From: Ruminococcus sp.
Lineage (GTDB): Bacteria > Bacillota > Clostridia > Oscillospirales > Ruminococcaceae
Reading direction: 5' to 3'
Length of the DNA stretch: 19,191 nt
Assembly (NCBI GenBank): GCA_003488415.1
Contig: DNLQ01000071.1
Coordinates: 1-19,191 of the forward strand
Position numbers and translations under genes: made by a program. The notes under the pieces are model-generated. The model did not search any database. It worked only from the letters and a program-made list of their open reading frames with translations, and had not been told where the DNA came from. This document shows, piece by piece, positions 6,801 to 14,131 of the stretch (position 1 is its first letter; every line of letters starts with the position of its first letter).

Positions 6801-8225
6801 ATGAAGCCCTATATACATCTGTTCAGAACACCCAGAAGGTACTATTGCTTTGATGTGAATACAGACGAGATCATTATGATCCCGGAGAATGTCTATAATT
6901 ATCTTGAGAACAGATGTGATGAAGATATTCTGGACGAAAAGAATGCCGGGTTTGTAAATACACTCAGGCAGCAGGGCTATCTTTCATCTCACCGTGTATC
7001 TGCTGTCAGACATTGTCATACAGACGATCTCGGATACTATCTTGAAAACAGAATGAGCGAAGTTCTTTTGCAGGTCACACAGGTCTGTAATCTGAATTGC
7101 TGTTACTGCCCTTATGCTGTCGGAACAGGATTTTCCAGACAGAGAGATCACAGCAGCAAGGTGATGTCCTGGGAGACTGCAAAAAGGAGTCTGGATTTCC
7201 TCCTCGATCACTCTTCCGAGATAGTGGATATAGCTGTCGGATTCTACGGCGGCGAACCGTTTCTTGCTTTCCCTCTTATCAGGAAGGCTGTTGAATATGT
7301 GGAGGAGAATTTTGCCGGCAAACGTGTATGGTATTCAACAACAACAAACGGTACAGCTTTGAATGATGAAATAATTGCATTCCTTGTGGAAAAGAATTTC
7401 CACGTTACATTCAGTATCGACGGACCTGAGCATATACATGATACGAACCGCAGGAGAGGCGACGGAACAGGCAGCTTCCGGCAGGCATTCGAGAACCTGA
7501 AAAAAACCATTACTGCCTTCGGTGATGAGAAAAAAGACCAGGTCAATATAAATACCGTTCTGAATCCCGCAAACGATACCGACGAGGTCAGGGAATTGTT
7601 CCGTGATCCGTTTTTCAGGGATCATGAAGTATTCTTTACTATATCTCCCGCTTCGGATAATATACGTGATACTGCATTCTATGCCCGTGAAGGCCATTAT
7701 GAGCAGACCGTATATCATGCGTTTACGGGACTTATGTCAAATCTCGGTCTTGTTGAAGGGTTAAAGACGGATCCTGTCATAAACAAGTATTATAATTCAC
7801 ATACAAACACCAGTGACAGGATAAAAAGGAAAAAGATGCTTCCTGATATTTCTGCTCCCGGAGGTCCGTGTGTTCCCGGTCAGCACAGAGTATTCGTCAA
7901 TGCTGACGGAGATATGTTCCCCTGCGAGCGTGTGACAGAGCTGTCGGATGCTGCTAAGATCGGCAGTATCTACACGGGATTTGATCTTGAAAAAGCTGAG
8001 GCGATGCTCAATATTGGACAGCTTACAGAGGATATCTGCAAGAACTGCTGGGCATTCAGGCACTGTAAAATATGTGCTGCAAAGGCGATCAGGGATCAGG
8101 AGCTGTCCGGAAAAGAAAAATTAAAGTACTGCGAAAAAACAAAGAATTCTGTAAATACAGATCTCAGGTTCATAGCTTTGAAAAGAGAACTTGAATCAGT
8201 ATATAAGAGGGACCTTGTATTATGA
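6801..8225 (+). CDS. SPASM-domain radical SAM peptide maturase (CcpM-like)
   Basis: This 474-aa enzyme is predicted to modify a ribosomal peptide by radical chemistry. The N-terminal part (1-85, starting MKPYIHLFRTPRRYYCFDVN) is a substrate-recognition-type extension. The radical SAM core has VCNLNCCYC (Cys96, Cys100, Cys103) and GFYGGEPF at 148-154. The C-terminal SPASM region has Cys357, Gly370-x4-Cys375, then Cys413, Cys416, Cys422, Cys425 and Cys444, enough for two auxiliary iron-sulfur clusters. Neighbours match the clostridial Cys-rich peptide maturation systems whose maturase is called CcpM, so that family is the best guess; sactipeptide or ranthipeptide maturases are close alternatives. 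CCAGGAGATAAA precedes the start. The stop overlaps the next gene by 4 nt (ATGA), indicating coupled translation. Bond type and modified residues are unknown. Confidence 0.85.
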   Translation: MKPYIHLFRTPRRYYCFDVNTDEIIMIPENVYNYLENRCDEDILDEKNAGFVNTLRQQGYLSSHRVSAVRHCHTDDLGYYLENRMSEVLLQVTQVCNLNCCYCPYAVGTGFSRQRDHSSKVMSWETAKRSLDFLLDHSSEIVDIAVGFYGGEPFLAFPLIRKAVEYVEENFAGKRVWYSTTTNGTALNDEIIAFLVEKNFHVTFSIDGPEHIHDTNRRRGDGTGSFRQAFENLKKTITAFGDEKKDQVNINTVLNPANDTDEVRELFRDPFFRDHEVFFTISPASDNIRDTAFYAREGHYEQTVYHAFTGLMSNLGLVEGLKTDPVINKYYNSHTNTSDRIKRKKMLPDISAPGGPCVPGQHRVFVNADGDMFPCERVTELSDAAKIGSIYTGFDLEKAEAMLNIGQLTEDICKNCWAFRHCKICAAKAIRDQELSGKEKLKYCEKTKNSVNTDLRFIALKRELESVYKRDLVL

Positions 8226-9292
8226 AATGTCTGGTATACCCATATTCTGATGATATGTATCCCATAATTGAAAATCTGCATATTTACTCGCCGGATGTTG
8301 AGATATCAGCAATAGTCTATCCGAAAGCCTGGAGAAAGCACATGGATAGTATCAGCAGGCTTGAAGGTATCTATTCGGGAGATGATTTCAGCGAGGCTCT
8401 TGAAAAAGCTGAATGCGTGATACTTGCAGACGTTTCCGATAAGGAATATATGTATGACGACATTATCAGAAAAGCATCGGCTGCTCTTGCATCCGGGAAA
8501 AAGATAAAATGCTGTACATATGTAAAAAACGATGATCTTGCAGATCTGAAAAAGAAATACCCCGATGCCGATATCGAGATGCTTTACAGCGACGGAAGTG
8601 AATACGGATTTGAAAGCTACAGGCATGAAAGGATCACTGTTCCGGCTGTCGGGATATCAGGAATGTACAGAGGGCTTGACAATGTTTTTGTTTCCGTTGG
8701 TATGAGCTGCGGATTCCGCAGCAAGGGATACAGGACGATAACAGTCACTCCCAACTGCAACGGAAGACTGCTCGGCTTCTACCCCTTCCCTACCGGCATC
8801 TTTAAAAGCGAAAGTGATGTTGAGCAGCAGACCGAGATGCTGAACTCGTACTTCTACAGACTTTCAAGCAAAGAGAAGTGCGATCTGATGATAGTGCAGT
8901 TCCCTGACGGCATGACCAAATATTCAGTCGATTCCAGGGATGCCTACGGTGTGAAAGCCTATATGATAACAAGAGCTGTTCCCATTGATTACTTTGTAAT
9001 GGTATCGCCGCTCACTATCAGGGACAGGAAAATATATGACGAGCTGTCGGCTATGTTCAGAAATAAGTTCGACATGGGCATAGATGCCTGCGTGGTGCAG
9101 CCTGTACAGATAGACGGTGAATATACCGCAGAAACACGTAATATATCATTTACATACTGCGGGACCGATGACGCCGACGATGTTGTGAGCTCACTTGCTT
9201 CGTCAGGCTCAGGGATCCTTTTCTCAAAGATCGGCTCGCCGGATGCCGGCATGAGCATGACCGAAAACTGTATAGCGAAATTAACAAACTGA
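8222..9292 (+). CDS. TIGR04066-like peptide maturation system protein
   Basis: A 356-aa cytoplasmic protein with no signal peptide or membrane helix. It begins MKCLVYPYSDDMYPIIENLH and alternates strand and helix segments, suggesting an N-terminal Rossmann-like domain. A second half starts near VGISGMYRGLDNVFVSVGMS and contains the unusual conserved-looking stretches RTITVTPNCNGRLLGFYPF and CDLMIVQFPDGMTKYS. No catalytic motif of a known enzyme class is recognised. Position, size and start style match the TIGR04066 family, found beside CcpM maturases and acyl-carrier-related proteins in clostridia, where its role is unknown. It overlaps the maturase by 4 nt and is followed after 6 nt by the carrier-related gene. 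The assignment is by recall and context, not by search. Confidence 0.65.
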   Translation: MKCLVYPYSDDMYPIIENLHIYSPDVEISAIVYPKAWRKHMDSISRLEGIYSGDDFSEALEKAECVILADVSDKEYMYDDIIRKASAALASGKKIKCCTYVKNDDLADLKKKYPDADIEMLYSDGSEYGFESYRHERITVPAVGISGMYRGLDNVFVSVGMSCGFRSKGYRTITVTPNCNGRLLGFYPFPTGIFKSESDVEQQTEMLNSYFYRLSSKEKCDLMIVQFPDGMTKYSVDSRDAYGVKAYMITRAVPIDYFVMVSPLTIRDRKIYDELSAMFRNKFDMGIDACVVQPVQIDGEYTAETRNISFTYCGTDDADDVVSSLASSGSGILFSKIGSPDAGMSMTENCIAKLTN

Positions 9293-9298
9293 AAGCGT

Positions 9299-9565
9299 GT
9301 GAAATATTTGGAAGAGATAATCAATAAGGTCACTGACATAGCTTATATGGTCAGGAACAATGAAACAATAAAAGATCCTGCAAACCGTGATATGAATCTT
9401 ATGAGTCAGAAAGCCGGTTTCAGTCCTATAGATATGTGCTACATTGCCGTTGAACTGATGGTATATTACAAGATCAGATTTTCTGCTGAAGATATCAATG
9501 ACTACAGATTCAGCACGATCAACAGTATCGCAGACTGTGTGAGCAGAAAACTGAAAAACAGCTGA
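9299..9565 (+). CDS. acyl-carrier-related protein lacking the phosphopantetheine serine
   Basis: An 88-aa helical protein starting at GTG (9299), 6 nt after the previous stop, with only a weak ribosome site (GAAAG), so translation is probably coupled. Its middle aligns by eye with the true carrier protein encoded at 13875: FSPIDMC here against LSSIDML there. The attachment Ser of the carrier is replaced by Pro43, and the following helix (YIAVELMVYYKIRF) and the DYRFSTINSIADCV segment keep carrier-protein spacing. This matches the family named peptide maturation system acyl carrier-related protein (TIGR04069). It probably cannot carry a prosthetic group and may serve as a docking or scaffold protein. 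That role is inference. Confidence 0.65.
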   Translation: MKYLEEIINKVTDIAYMVRNNETIKDPANRDMNLMSQKAGFSPIDMCYIAVELMVYYKIRFSAEDINDYRFSTINSIADCVSRKLKNS

Positions 9566-9576
9566 TATTCTGCTTG

Positions 9577-9603
9577 TTCCGCTGCCTTAAACGGCGGCTG
9601 GAA
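9577..9603 (+). other. stem-loop between the carrier-related gene and the precursor gene
   Basis: TTCCGCTGCC (9577-9586) pairs with GGCGGC (9593-9598) and GGAA (9600-9603), with one G-U pair and one bulged base, around a 6-nt loop. There is no T-run. A structure here could block exonucleases or mark a processing site, raising the precursor message relative to the upstream enzymes. I see no separate promoter before the precursor. Confidence 0.45.
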
Positions 9604-9653
9604 TAAATATCCTGCGGCTCCGGTCAGGCTGTATTGAAAGCGAGGTGAATGAA

Positions 9654-9797
9654 ATGAACGAACTGAAGAAGATCAACGATATGGTTGTTTGCGGCGGTAA
9701 CGGTGGCGGTTCTTCCACACCTGATACAGATTGCAGCTGTAAGTACGGCGGATCACCTGCAAAGTACATCTGGGAATACGATGCTGAGGACGTTTAA
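9654..9797 (+). CDS. candidate RiPP precursor peptide, 47 aa
   Basis: A short frame with GAGGTG (9643-9647 region) five to six nt before ATG 9654. It encodes a charged leader-like start (MNELKKINDMVV), then CGGNGGGSSTPDTDCSC, KYGGSPAKYIW and an acidic tail EYDAEDV. Cysteines are at 13, 27 and 29; glycines cluster at 14-19. It lies directly after the maturation genes and before the exporter, where precursors sit in radical SAM peptide clusters, and strong hairpins follow it. The GG at residues 14-15 might be a double-glycine cleavage site (hydrophobic residues at -4 and -12), which would leave Cys27 and Cys29 in the core. Alternatively Cys13 is part of the product. I do not recognise a named precursor family; an unmodified bacteriocin is the main alternative. 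Confidence 0.75.
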   Translation: MNELKKINDMVVCGGNGGGSSTPDTDCSCKYGGSPAKYIWEYDAEDV

Positions 9798-9818
9798 TGT
9801 ACGTTCTTATCCAATGAC

Positions 9819-9878
9819 AAGCCCAGCCGTGAGAGAATGTCTGACCAGCATTAAGCTCACGGCATACGGGCTTTCTTT
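9819..9878 (+). terminator. strong hairpin after the precursor gene
   Basis: AAGCCC (9819-9824)/GGGCTT (9868-9873) and GCCGTGAG (9826-9833)/CTCACGGC (9856-9863) form a two-part stem of 14 pairs, followed by TCTTT. It begins 21 nt after the precursor stop. It probably stops most transcripts, making a short precursor-ending mRNA. Confidence 0.7.
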
Positions 9879-9918
9879 CATATATCGTATCCCGTTGTTT
9901 TCCGGATAACTAATAACA

Positions 9919-9980
9919 GCCTGTCTGAGAATAAAGTATTCGGCAAGAATGAGTTTCTCGGTATGAGGCGTTTTTTATTT
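9919..9980 (+). terminator. second terminator before the exporter gene
   Basis: GCCT (9919-9922)/AGGC (9966-9969) and CTGAGAA (9925-9931)/TTCTCGG (9955-9961, one G-U) enclose a loop in which ATTC and GAAT can also pair. GTTTTTTATTTT follows. The T-run is the best in the window. The 241-nt interval 9798-10038 therefore holds two terminator-like structures, and no convincing promoter for the next gene was found after them. Confidence 0.65.
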
Positions 9981-10038
9981 TATAGCTGCTGACAGCATCA
10001 ATGATAGAACACTTCTTATACATTTTATGTGATATATT

Positions 10039-11688
10039 ATGAAAAACAGAAGCACCAGAATAATTACCGATACCTTAAAAAAACACAGAACCTCTGTTGT
10101 TGTTATACTGGTATGTATACTGATAATTACAGCATTCAATTACTACCTCCCCTTCTTTTCCCAGCGCCTGATAGATAACGGATTCATCAGAAATGATCTG
10201 TCTGTGATAATACAGTGTGCCTCAGCAGTTTTTATACTGAAGCTGCTGTCCGCTTTCGTTACTGTCATAAAGCAGAGAAAAGCATTCCTGATGAATATTG
10301 AATTCAAAACAGATATGCAGACAAAAGCTCTGGATCATCTGCTTGCTGTTCAGATGGATTATTTCACTTCACAGAATTCAACAAGTACCTATCAGTGCAT
10401 ACAGGAGGATATCGAGTCGATCTCAGCACTTGTCAGCGAGTCCACTATCAATGCGGTGACTTCTGTTCTTTCGGCTGTCGGAGGTGCTGTGGCATTATTT
10501 ACGATCAACAGCCGGCTCGCTCTTGCGGTCGTGCTGGTGGCACCTGTTAATATTGTGGTATCCAACTGGTTCATAAAAAAGAACAGGATCTGTCTTCAGA
10601 AAACACTGTTCCTGAAAAGGAGCTTCAGCCGCTGGTTCGGAGAATCGCTGAACGGAGTAAAGGAGATCCGTCTTTTTGACCTCCAGGAAAGAAAGAAAGC
10701 CGAAATGGAGCAGCAGCTCAGGGAACTTAAAGATACACATTATAAGAGTATGATGCTCAGGAACTACAGCAGTCAGGTACAGCTTATAATGACTGAGTTC
10801 CTTAAAGCCTTTATATATATCTTAGCCGGTCTGATCCTCCTGAAAGGCGGGATCTCAGTCGGCAGCGTTGTTGCATTCCAATCATATATGTTCATGGTAG
10901 CAAGCTCAGAGGCAACGGTAATAAGCCTCCTTTTCACCTTTTTCTCTGCTGTCCCCAACATAAGGAGATTCCAGGACTTTCTCGATTATCCGGAAGAAAA
11001 AAGCAGCAAAGAGCATATCGCCTTCTCAAAAGGAAGCATACAGTTCAAGAAGGTATCCTTTTCGTATAATAATGAAAAACAGGTACTCAAAGACCTTGAC
11101 TTTAAACTGCCTGTACGGAGCAAAACTGCAATAGTCGGTGATAACGGAGTGGGCAAGACCACATTCCTGAATCTTCTTCTCCGTCTTTTTGAACCGTCGG
11201 ACGGTGAGATCTGCATCAACGGAAAGAGCATACAGGCACTTGAACTTAGAGAATACCGTCAGCTTTTCAGCGTTGTTTCGCAGAACGTATTCCTTTTCAA
11301 TGAAAGCATCAGGTATAATATCTGTCTTGACAAGGACATACCGGATGAACTGCTTGAAGAGATCATAAAGGATGTTCACCTTGATGACATCGTTTCTCAG
11401 CGAGGACTTGATTATGAAGTCGGTGAAAACGGTTCCCACCTCTCAGGCGGACAGAAACAGAAGATCGCTCTTGCCCGTGCGATAATCCAGAACAGACCTA
11501 TCGTCCTGTTTGATGAAGCGACCTCCAATCTTGACAAGGATACTATAAACTGTTTCAGAAAGCTGTTCAGCAGCAGACTGCGTGATGCCACAGTTCTGTG
11601 CGTAACACATTCGGACAGTCTTGCAGATATTTTTGACCACAGACTCCTTCTCAGGAACGGAAAGGGACACCTGTGCAGGATCAGATAA
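10039..11688 (+). CDS. ABC exporter (fused membrane and ATPase domains)
   Basis: A 549-aa half-transporter that would dimerise in the membrane and export a peptide or lipid-like substrate. Residues about 1-310 hold the membrane domain with helices near 18-38, 55-76, 140-180 and 250-300. The ATPase domain has Walker A GDNGVGKT (367-374), the Q-loop Gln415, the signature LSGGQ (468-472), Walker B IVLFDE (488-493) and switch His524. There is no N-terminal C39 peptidase domain, so it is not a self-contained bacteriocin processing exporter. The ATG at 10039 directly follows a TGTGATATATT sequence without a Shine-Dalgarno motif; no better start is seen. The next gene follows within 25 nt, opening a tight block that continues to 16849. 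Confidence 0.9.
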   Translation: MKNRSTRIITDTLKKHRTSVVVILVCILIITAFNYYLPFFSQRLIDNGFIRNDLSVIIQCASAVFILKLLSAFVTVIKQRKAFLMNIEFKTDMQTKALDHLLAVQMDYFTSQNSTSTYQCIQEDIESISALVSESTINAVTSVLSAVGGAVALFTINSRLALAVVLVAPVNIVVSNWFIKKNRICLQKTLFLKRSFSRWFGESLNGVKEIRLFDLQERKKAEMEQQLRELKDTHYKSMMLRNYSSQVQLIMTEFLKAFIYILAGLILLKGGISVGSVVAFQSYMFMVASSEATVISLLFTFFSAVPNIRRFQDFLDYPEEKSSKEHIAFSKGSIQFKKVSFSYNNEKQVLKDLDFKLPVRSKTAIVGDNGVGKTTFLNLLLRLFEPSDGEICINGKSIQALELREYRQLFSVVSQNVFLFNESIRYNICLDKDIPDELLEEIIKDVHLDDIVSQRGLDYEVGENGSHLSGGQKQKIALARAIIQNRPIVLFDEATSNLDKDTINCFRKLFSSRLRDATVLCVTHSDSLADIFDHRLLLRNGKGHLCRIR

Positions 11689-11711
11689 TCCCAATATAGG
11701 AAGATGTATAC

Positions 11712-12269
11712 ATGAATCATAAGAGATCTTTAAAAAGGACAGCTCTGCTGTTCAAGAAAAAGTTCCTGCCGCTGCTCGACAAATTGTACGTGCGGAGGCT
11801 GCGTCTGATACCCCCGCATTATCATATGCCTGATAACGATGAACTCAGGGCAATGGACAGGATAAACATCACAGCATTTCCTCCGGAGCTGTATGACGAG
11901 GTCAACCTGGCATTCGACAGTGATGAAGAGCTTTGCAGGAAATGCGGCTGTACTGACAGAAGACAGATAGAAGGACATTACCAGGGATCGTGGTATATCG
12001 TTATGGTCCACTATGCGTTCACGATCTACATAAAGGACTGTGCGGCAGATCTTGGCAGGATAAATGATCCCATGGTCTTTTTCAGAAGTCTTGCCGAGAT
12101 ATTTGAACCGTACAAGAAAAAGACCTTTATTGCAAGCTGCCGTAAAAAGACATCCTATGCGATATTGAAGATCCTTGAACGAAGATCGAATATAACGATA
12201 CTTTCAGAAAAACCATTTACATTTGTCGGCGAACCTTATTATCATATGATCTTCAAGGTCAACGCCTGA
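11712..12269 (+). CDS. protein of unknown function in the peptide cluster
   Basis: I do not recognise this 185-aa protein. It has a very basic N terminus (KRSLKRTALLFKKKF), no signal peptide, and a central WYIVMVHYAFTIYIKD strand-like segment. The C-terminal part reads like helix-strand-strand: KKTSYAILKILERR, NITILSEKPFTFVG, then YYHMIFKV. Four cysteines are scattered, including CRKCGC. AGGAAG at 11698-11703 fixes the start. It sits between the exporter and the acyl ligase, within the tight block, so a job in transferring, recognising or handling the acyl group or peptide is possible. The C-terminal pattern faintly recalls acyltransferase folds, but this is a guess at low confidence. Confidence 0.8.
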   Translation: MNHKRSLKRTALLFKKKFLPLLDKLYVRRLRLIPPHYHMPDNDELRAMDRINITAFPPELYDEVNLAFDSDEELCRKCGCTDRRQIEGHYQGSWYIVMVHYAFTIYIKDCAADLGRINDPMVFFRSLAEIFEPYKKKTFIASCRKKTSYAILKILERRSNITILSEKPFTFVGEPYYHMIFKVNA

Positions 12270-12294
12270 CAGTCAGCAGAAAAGGAACATCAGT

Positions 12295-13872
12295 ATGGAA
12301 AAGATACGGCAGGAAGCATACCCGGAGGATTTATCCGAGCTTATTGACAGTGCATATTCAAGAGATCCTTCAGCCGTTTTTCTTAACTATACCGTCAGCG
12401 GAAAGACGGTATCTGTAACTCACAGCGAGTTTAAAAAGGACTACGAAGCACTGTCCTCTGTTCTCAGGAGCAGATACGGCTCTGACAAAAGAATAGCGAT
12501 CATCGGGGCGAACAGCTATAACTGGATAGTATTATTCATATCTATCGTTCTTTCCGGCAATACCGCAGTTGCAATAGACCACTCCCTGCCTCCGGATAAA
12601 ATAAAAAAAATGATCCGTTCAAGCGGATGCAGCGGTTACTTTGCAGCAGATCCCGGTCTGCTTGATGACAGTGAGCTGAACTGCATATCCGAGAGCCTGA
12701 ATGACTTATCGGTACTGACGAAAGATACCTGCCGGGATGACCGTGCTTTCATACCCGACAGAAATACCGACCGGCTCTCTGCAATATTCTTTTCATCCGG
12801 AACGAGCAGCGAAAGAAAAATGATAATGCTGAGCCAGAAGAATATCATGGCTGATATAAACGGTGCCTGCGATGCTTTTACACTGAAAGGAAATTCTTTA
12901 TCAGTACTCCCCTTCCATCACGTTCTCGGTTTTATAGTCAGTATCCTGATGACGTTCCGTTTCCCCTATCCGGTATATATCAACAGAAGCCTGAGAGAGC
13001 TTGAAAGAGACATGAAGGTCTGCGCTCCTCAGACTATGGTCGTTGTTCCGCTGTATATCGAGAGCTTCTGCAAAAAGATACAGGCAGGTATCCGCAGGAA
13101 AAACGGGAAAAAGTTCAGAGCAGCCCTCAAGCTCAGCAGCATTCTGAGAAAAATCGGCATAGATATAAGAAAGCGCCTTTTTGCTGAGGTACGCAGCAGC
13201 TTCGGCGGCAATCTGGATGTTTTCATATGCGGCGGCGCTGAGCTTGACCAGCATCTTATTGATATGCTGGACGATCTCGGGATCACTGTGCTGAACGGCT
13301 ACGGAATGACAGAAACTGCCTCTGTCATCAGTCTCAACAGGATAGGAGATACACGAAGGAAGAGTCTTGGAAAGCCACTGTCCTGCTGTAGAGTGATGTG
13401 TGATACCGACGGAGAGTTCCTTGTCAGCGGTGACAATGTAATGAAGGGATATCTGAATGACATCAGCGGCAACAGTGCTGCGTTTTCCGGAGAATGGTTC
13501 CGCACCGGAGATATCGGCACTATAGACCGTGACGGATTCCTGTATTTTAAGGGCAGAAAGAAAAACCTTATCGTCCTTAGCAACGGAGAAAATGTTTCTC
13601 CCGAGGAGATAGAGTCGGAACTGCTGCTTTACGATCAGATAGAGGAAGTGATAGTAAGTGAGAGTGAAGGCTGTCTCCGGGCAGAGATATATCCGGCTCC
13701 GGCTTATGCAGGAGATGAATCCTGCTTCAGCGGACTTATACGCAGATACGGGAAAAACAAACCGCCGTATCTTATGATACACAGAGTCATACTGAGAAAA
13801 GAACCGTTTGAAAAGAACAGCAGCGGAAAGATAATCCGCCGCAGCACAGGTACATATAATACGGAGGAATAA
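12295..13872 (+). CDS. AMP-forming acyl(-ACP/CoA) ligase, ANL superfamily
   Basis: A 525-aa adenylating enzyme that activates a carboxylic acid as acyl-AMP and would load it on the carrier protein encoded 2 nt downstream. Motifs in order: phosphate loop SSGTSSERK (167-175), GYGMTE (335-340), GEWFRTGDIG with Asp406, the hinge region FKGRKKNLIVLSNGENVSPEEIE (split around 418-440), and the C-terminal catalytic Lys512 in NSSGKII. The phosphate loop is less glycine- and proline-rich than the common TSGTTGxPK. It resembles fatty-acid or aryl-acid ligases more than nonribosomal peptide adenylation domains, but the acid cannot be predicted. AAAGGA lies 8 nt before the start. Immediate linkage to an acyl carrier gene supports loading a carrier rather than CoA. 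Confidence 0.88.
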   Translation: MEKIRQEAYPEDLSELIDSAYSRDPSAVFLNYTVSGKTVSVTHSEFKKDYEALSSVLRSRYGSDKRIAIIGANSYNWIVLFISIVLSGNTAVAIDHSLPPDKIKKMIRSSGCSGYFAADPGLLDDSELNCISESLNDLSVLTKDTCRDDRAFIPDRNTDRLSAIFFSSGTSSERKMIMLSQKNIMADINGACDAFTLKGNSLSVLPFHHVLGFIVSILMTFRFPYPVYINRSLRELERDMKVCAPQTMVVVPLYIESFCKKIQAGIRRKNGKKFRAALKLSSILRKIGIDIRKRLFAEVRSSFGGNLDVFICGGAELDQHLIDMLDDLGITVLNGYGMTETASVISLNRIGDTRRKSLGKPLSCCRVMCDTDGEFLVSGDNVMKGYLNDISGNSAAFSGEWFRTGDIGTIDRDGFLYFKGRKKNLIVLSNGENVSPEEIESELLLYDQIEEVIVSESEGCLRAEIYPAPAYAGDESCFSGLIRRYGKNKPPYLMIHRVILRKEPFEKNSSGKIIRRSTGTYNTEE

Positions 13873-13874
13873 TA

Positions 13875-14111
13875 ATGGAACATATCATTGAATCTCTGGC
13901 AGAATATACAGGTATACCAAAGGAAAAGATCACAAAGGATTCTGAGCTTATCGCCGATCTTCAGCTCAGCTCAATAGATATGCTGACACTTATCGCACAG
14001 TTTGAGGAGGAGCACAACACACGTATCCCGGACGAGGCAGTGATACAGTGCTATACGGTCGGAGATATTTATAACGAATTATGCAGGTGTATGCAGAATA
14101 CTGCCGAGTAG
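13875..14111 (+). CDS. acyl carrier protein
   Basis: A 78-aa four-helix carrier protein. The phosphopantetheine site is DLQLSSIDML, with Ser33 as attachment residue, followed by an acidic helix (LIAQFEEEH) and the usual VGDIYNELC ending. The site has SSI in place of the typical DSL of fatty acid synthesis carriers, pointing to a dedicated secondary-metabolism carrier. GGAGG at 13863-13867 overlaps the end of the ligase gene, and only 2 nt separate the two frames, so they are almost certainly co-translated partners. No phosphopantetheinyl transferase is in the window, so the housekeeping enzyme would have to activate it. Confidence 0.9.
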   Translation: MEHIIESLAEYTGIPKEKITKDSELIADLQLSSIDMLTLIAQFEEEHNTRIPDEAVIQCYTVGDIYNELCRCMQNTAE

Positions 14112-14131
14112 GAAAGGAGTTTTGAGCTGAT

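Noticed and set aside
9685..9909. 74-codon frame overlapping the precursor gene in another frame
   Set aside because: No ribosome site and it runs through the first terminator hairpin; the precursor frame has better start signals and context.
12901..13782. 293-codon minus-strand frame inside the acyl ligase
   Set aside because: It is the complement of a gene with all ANL motifs, and its own translation shows no family features.
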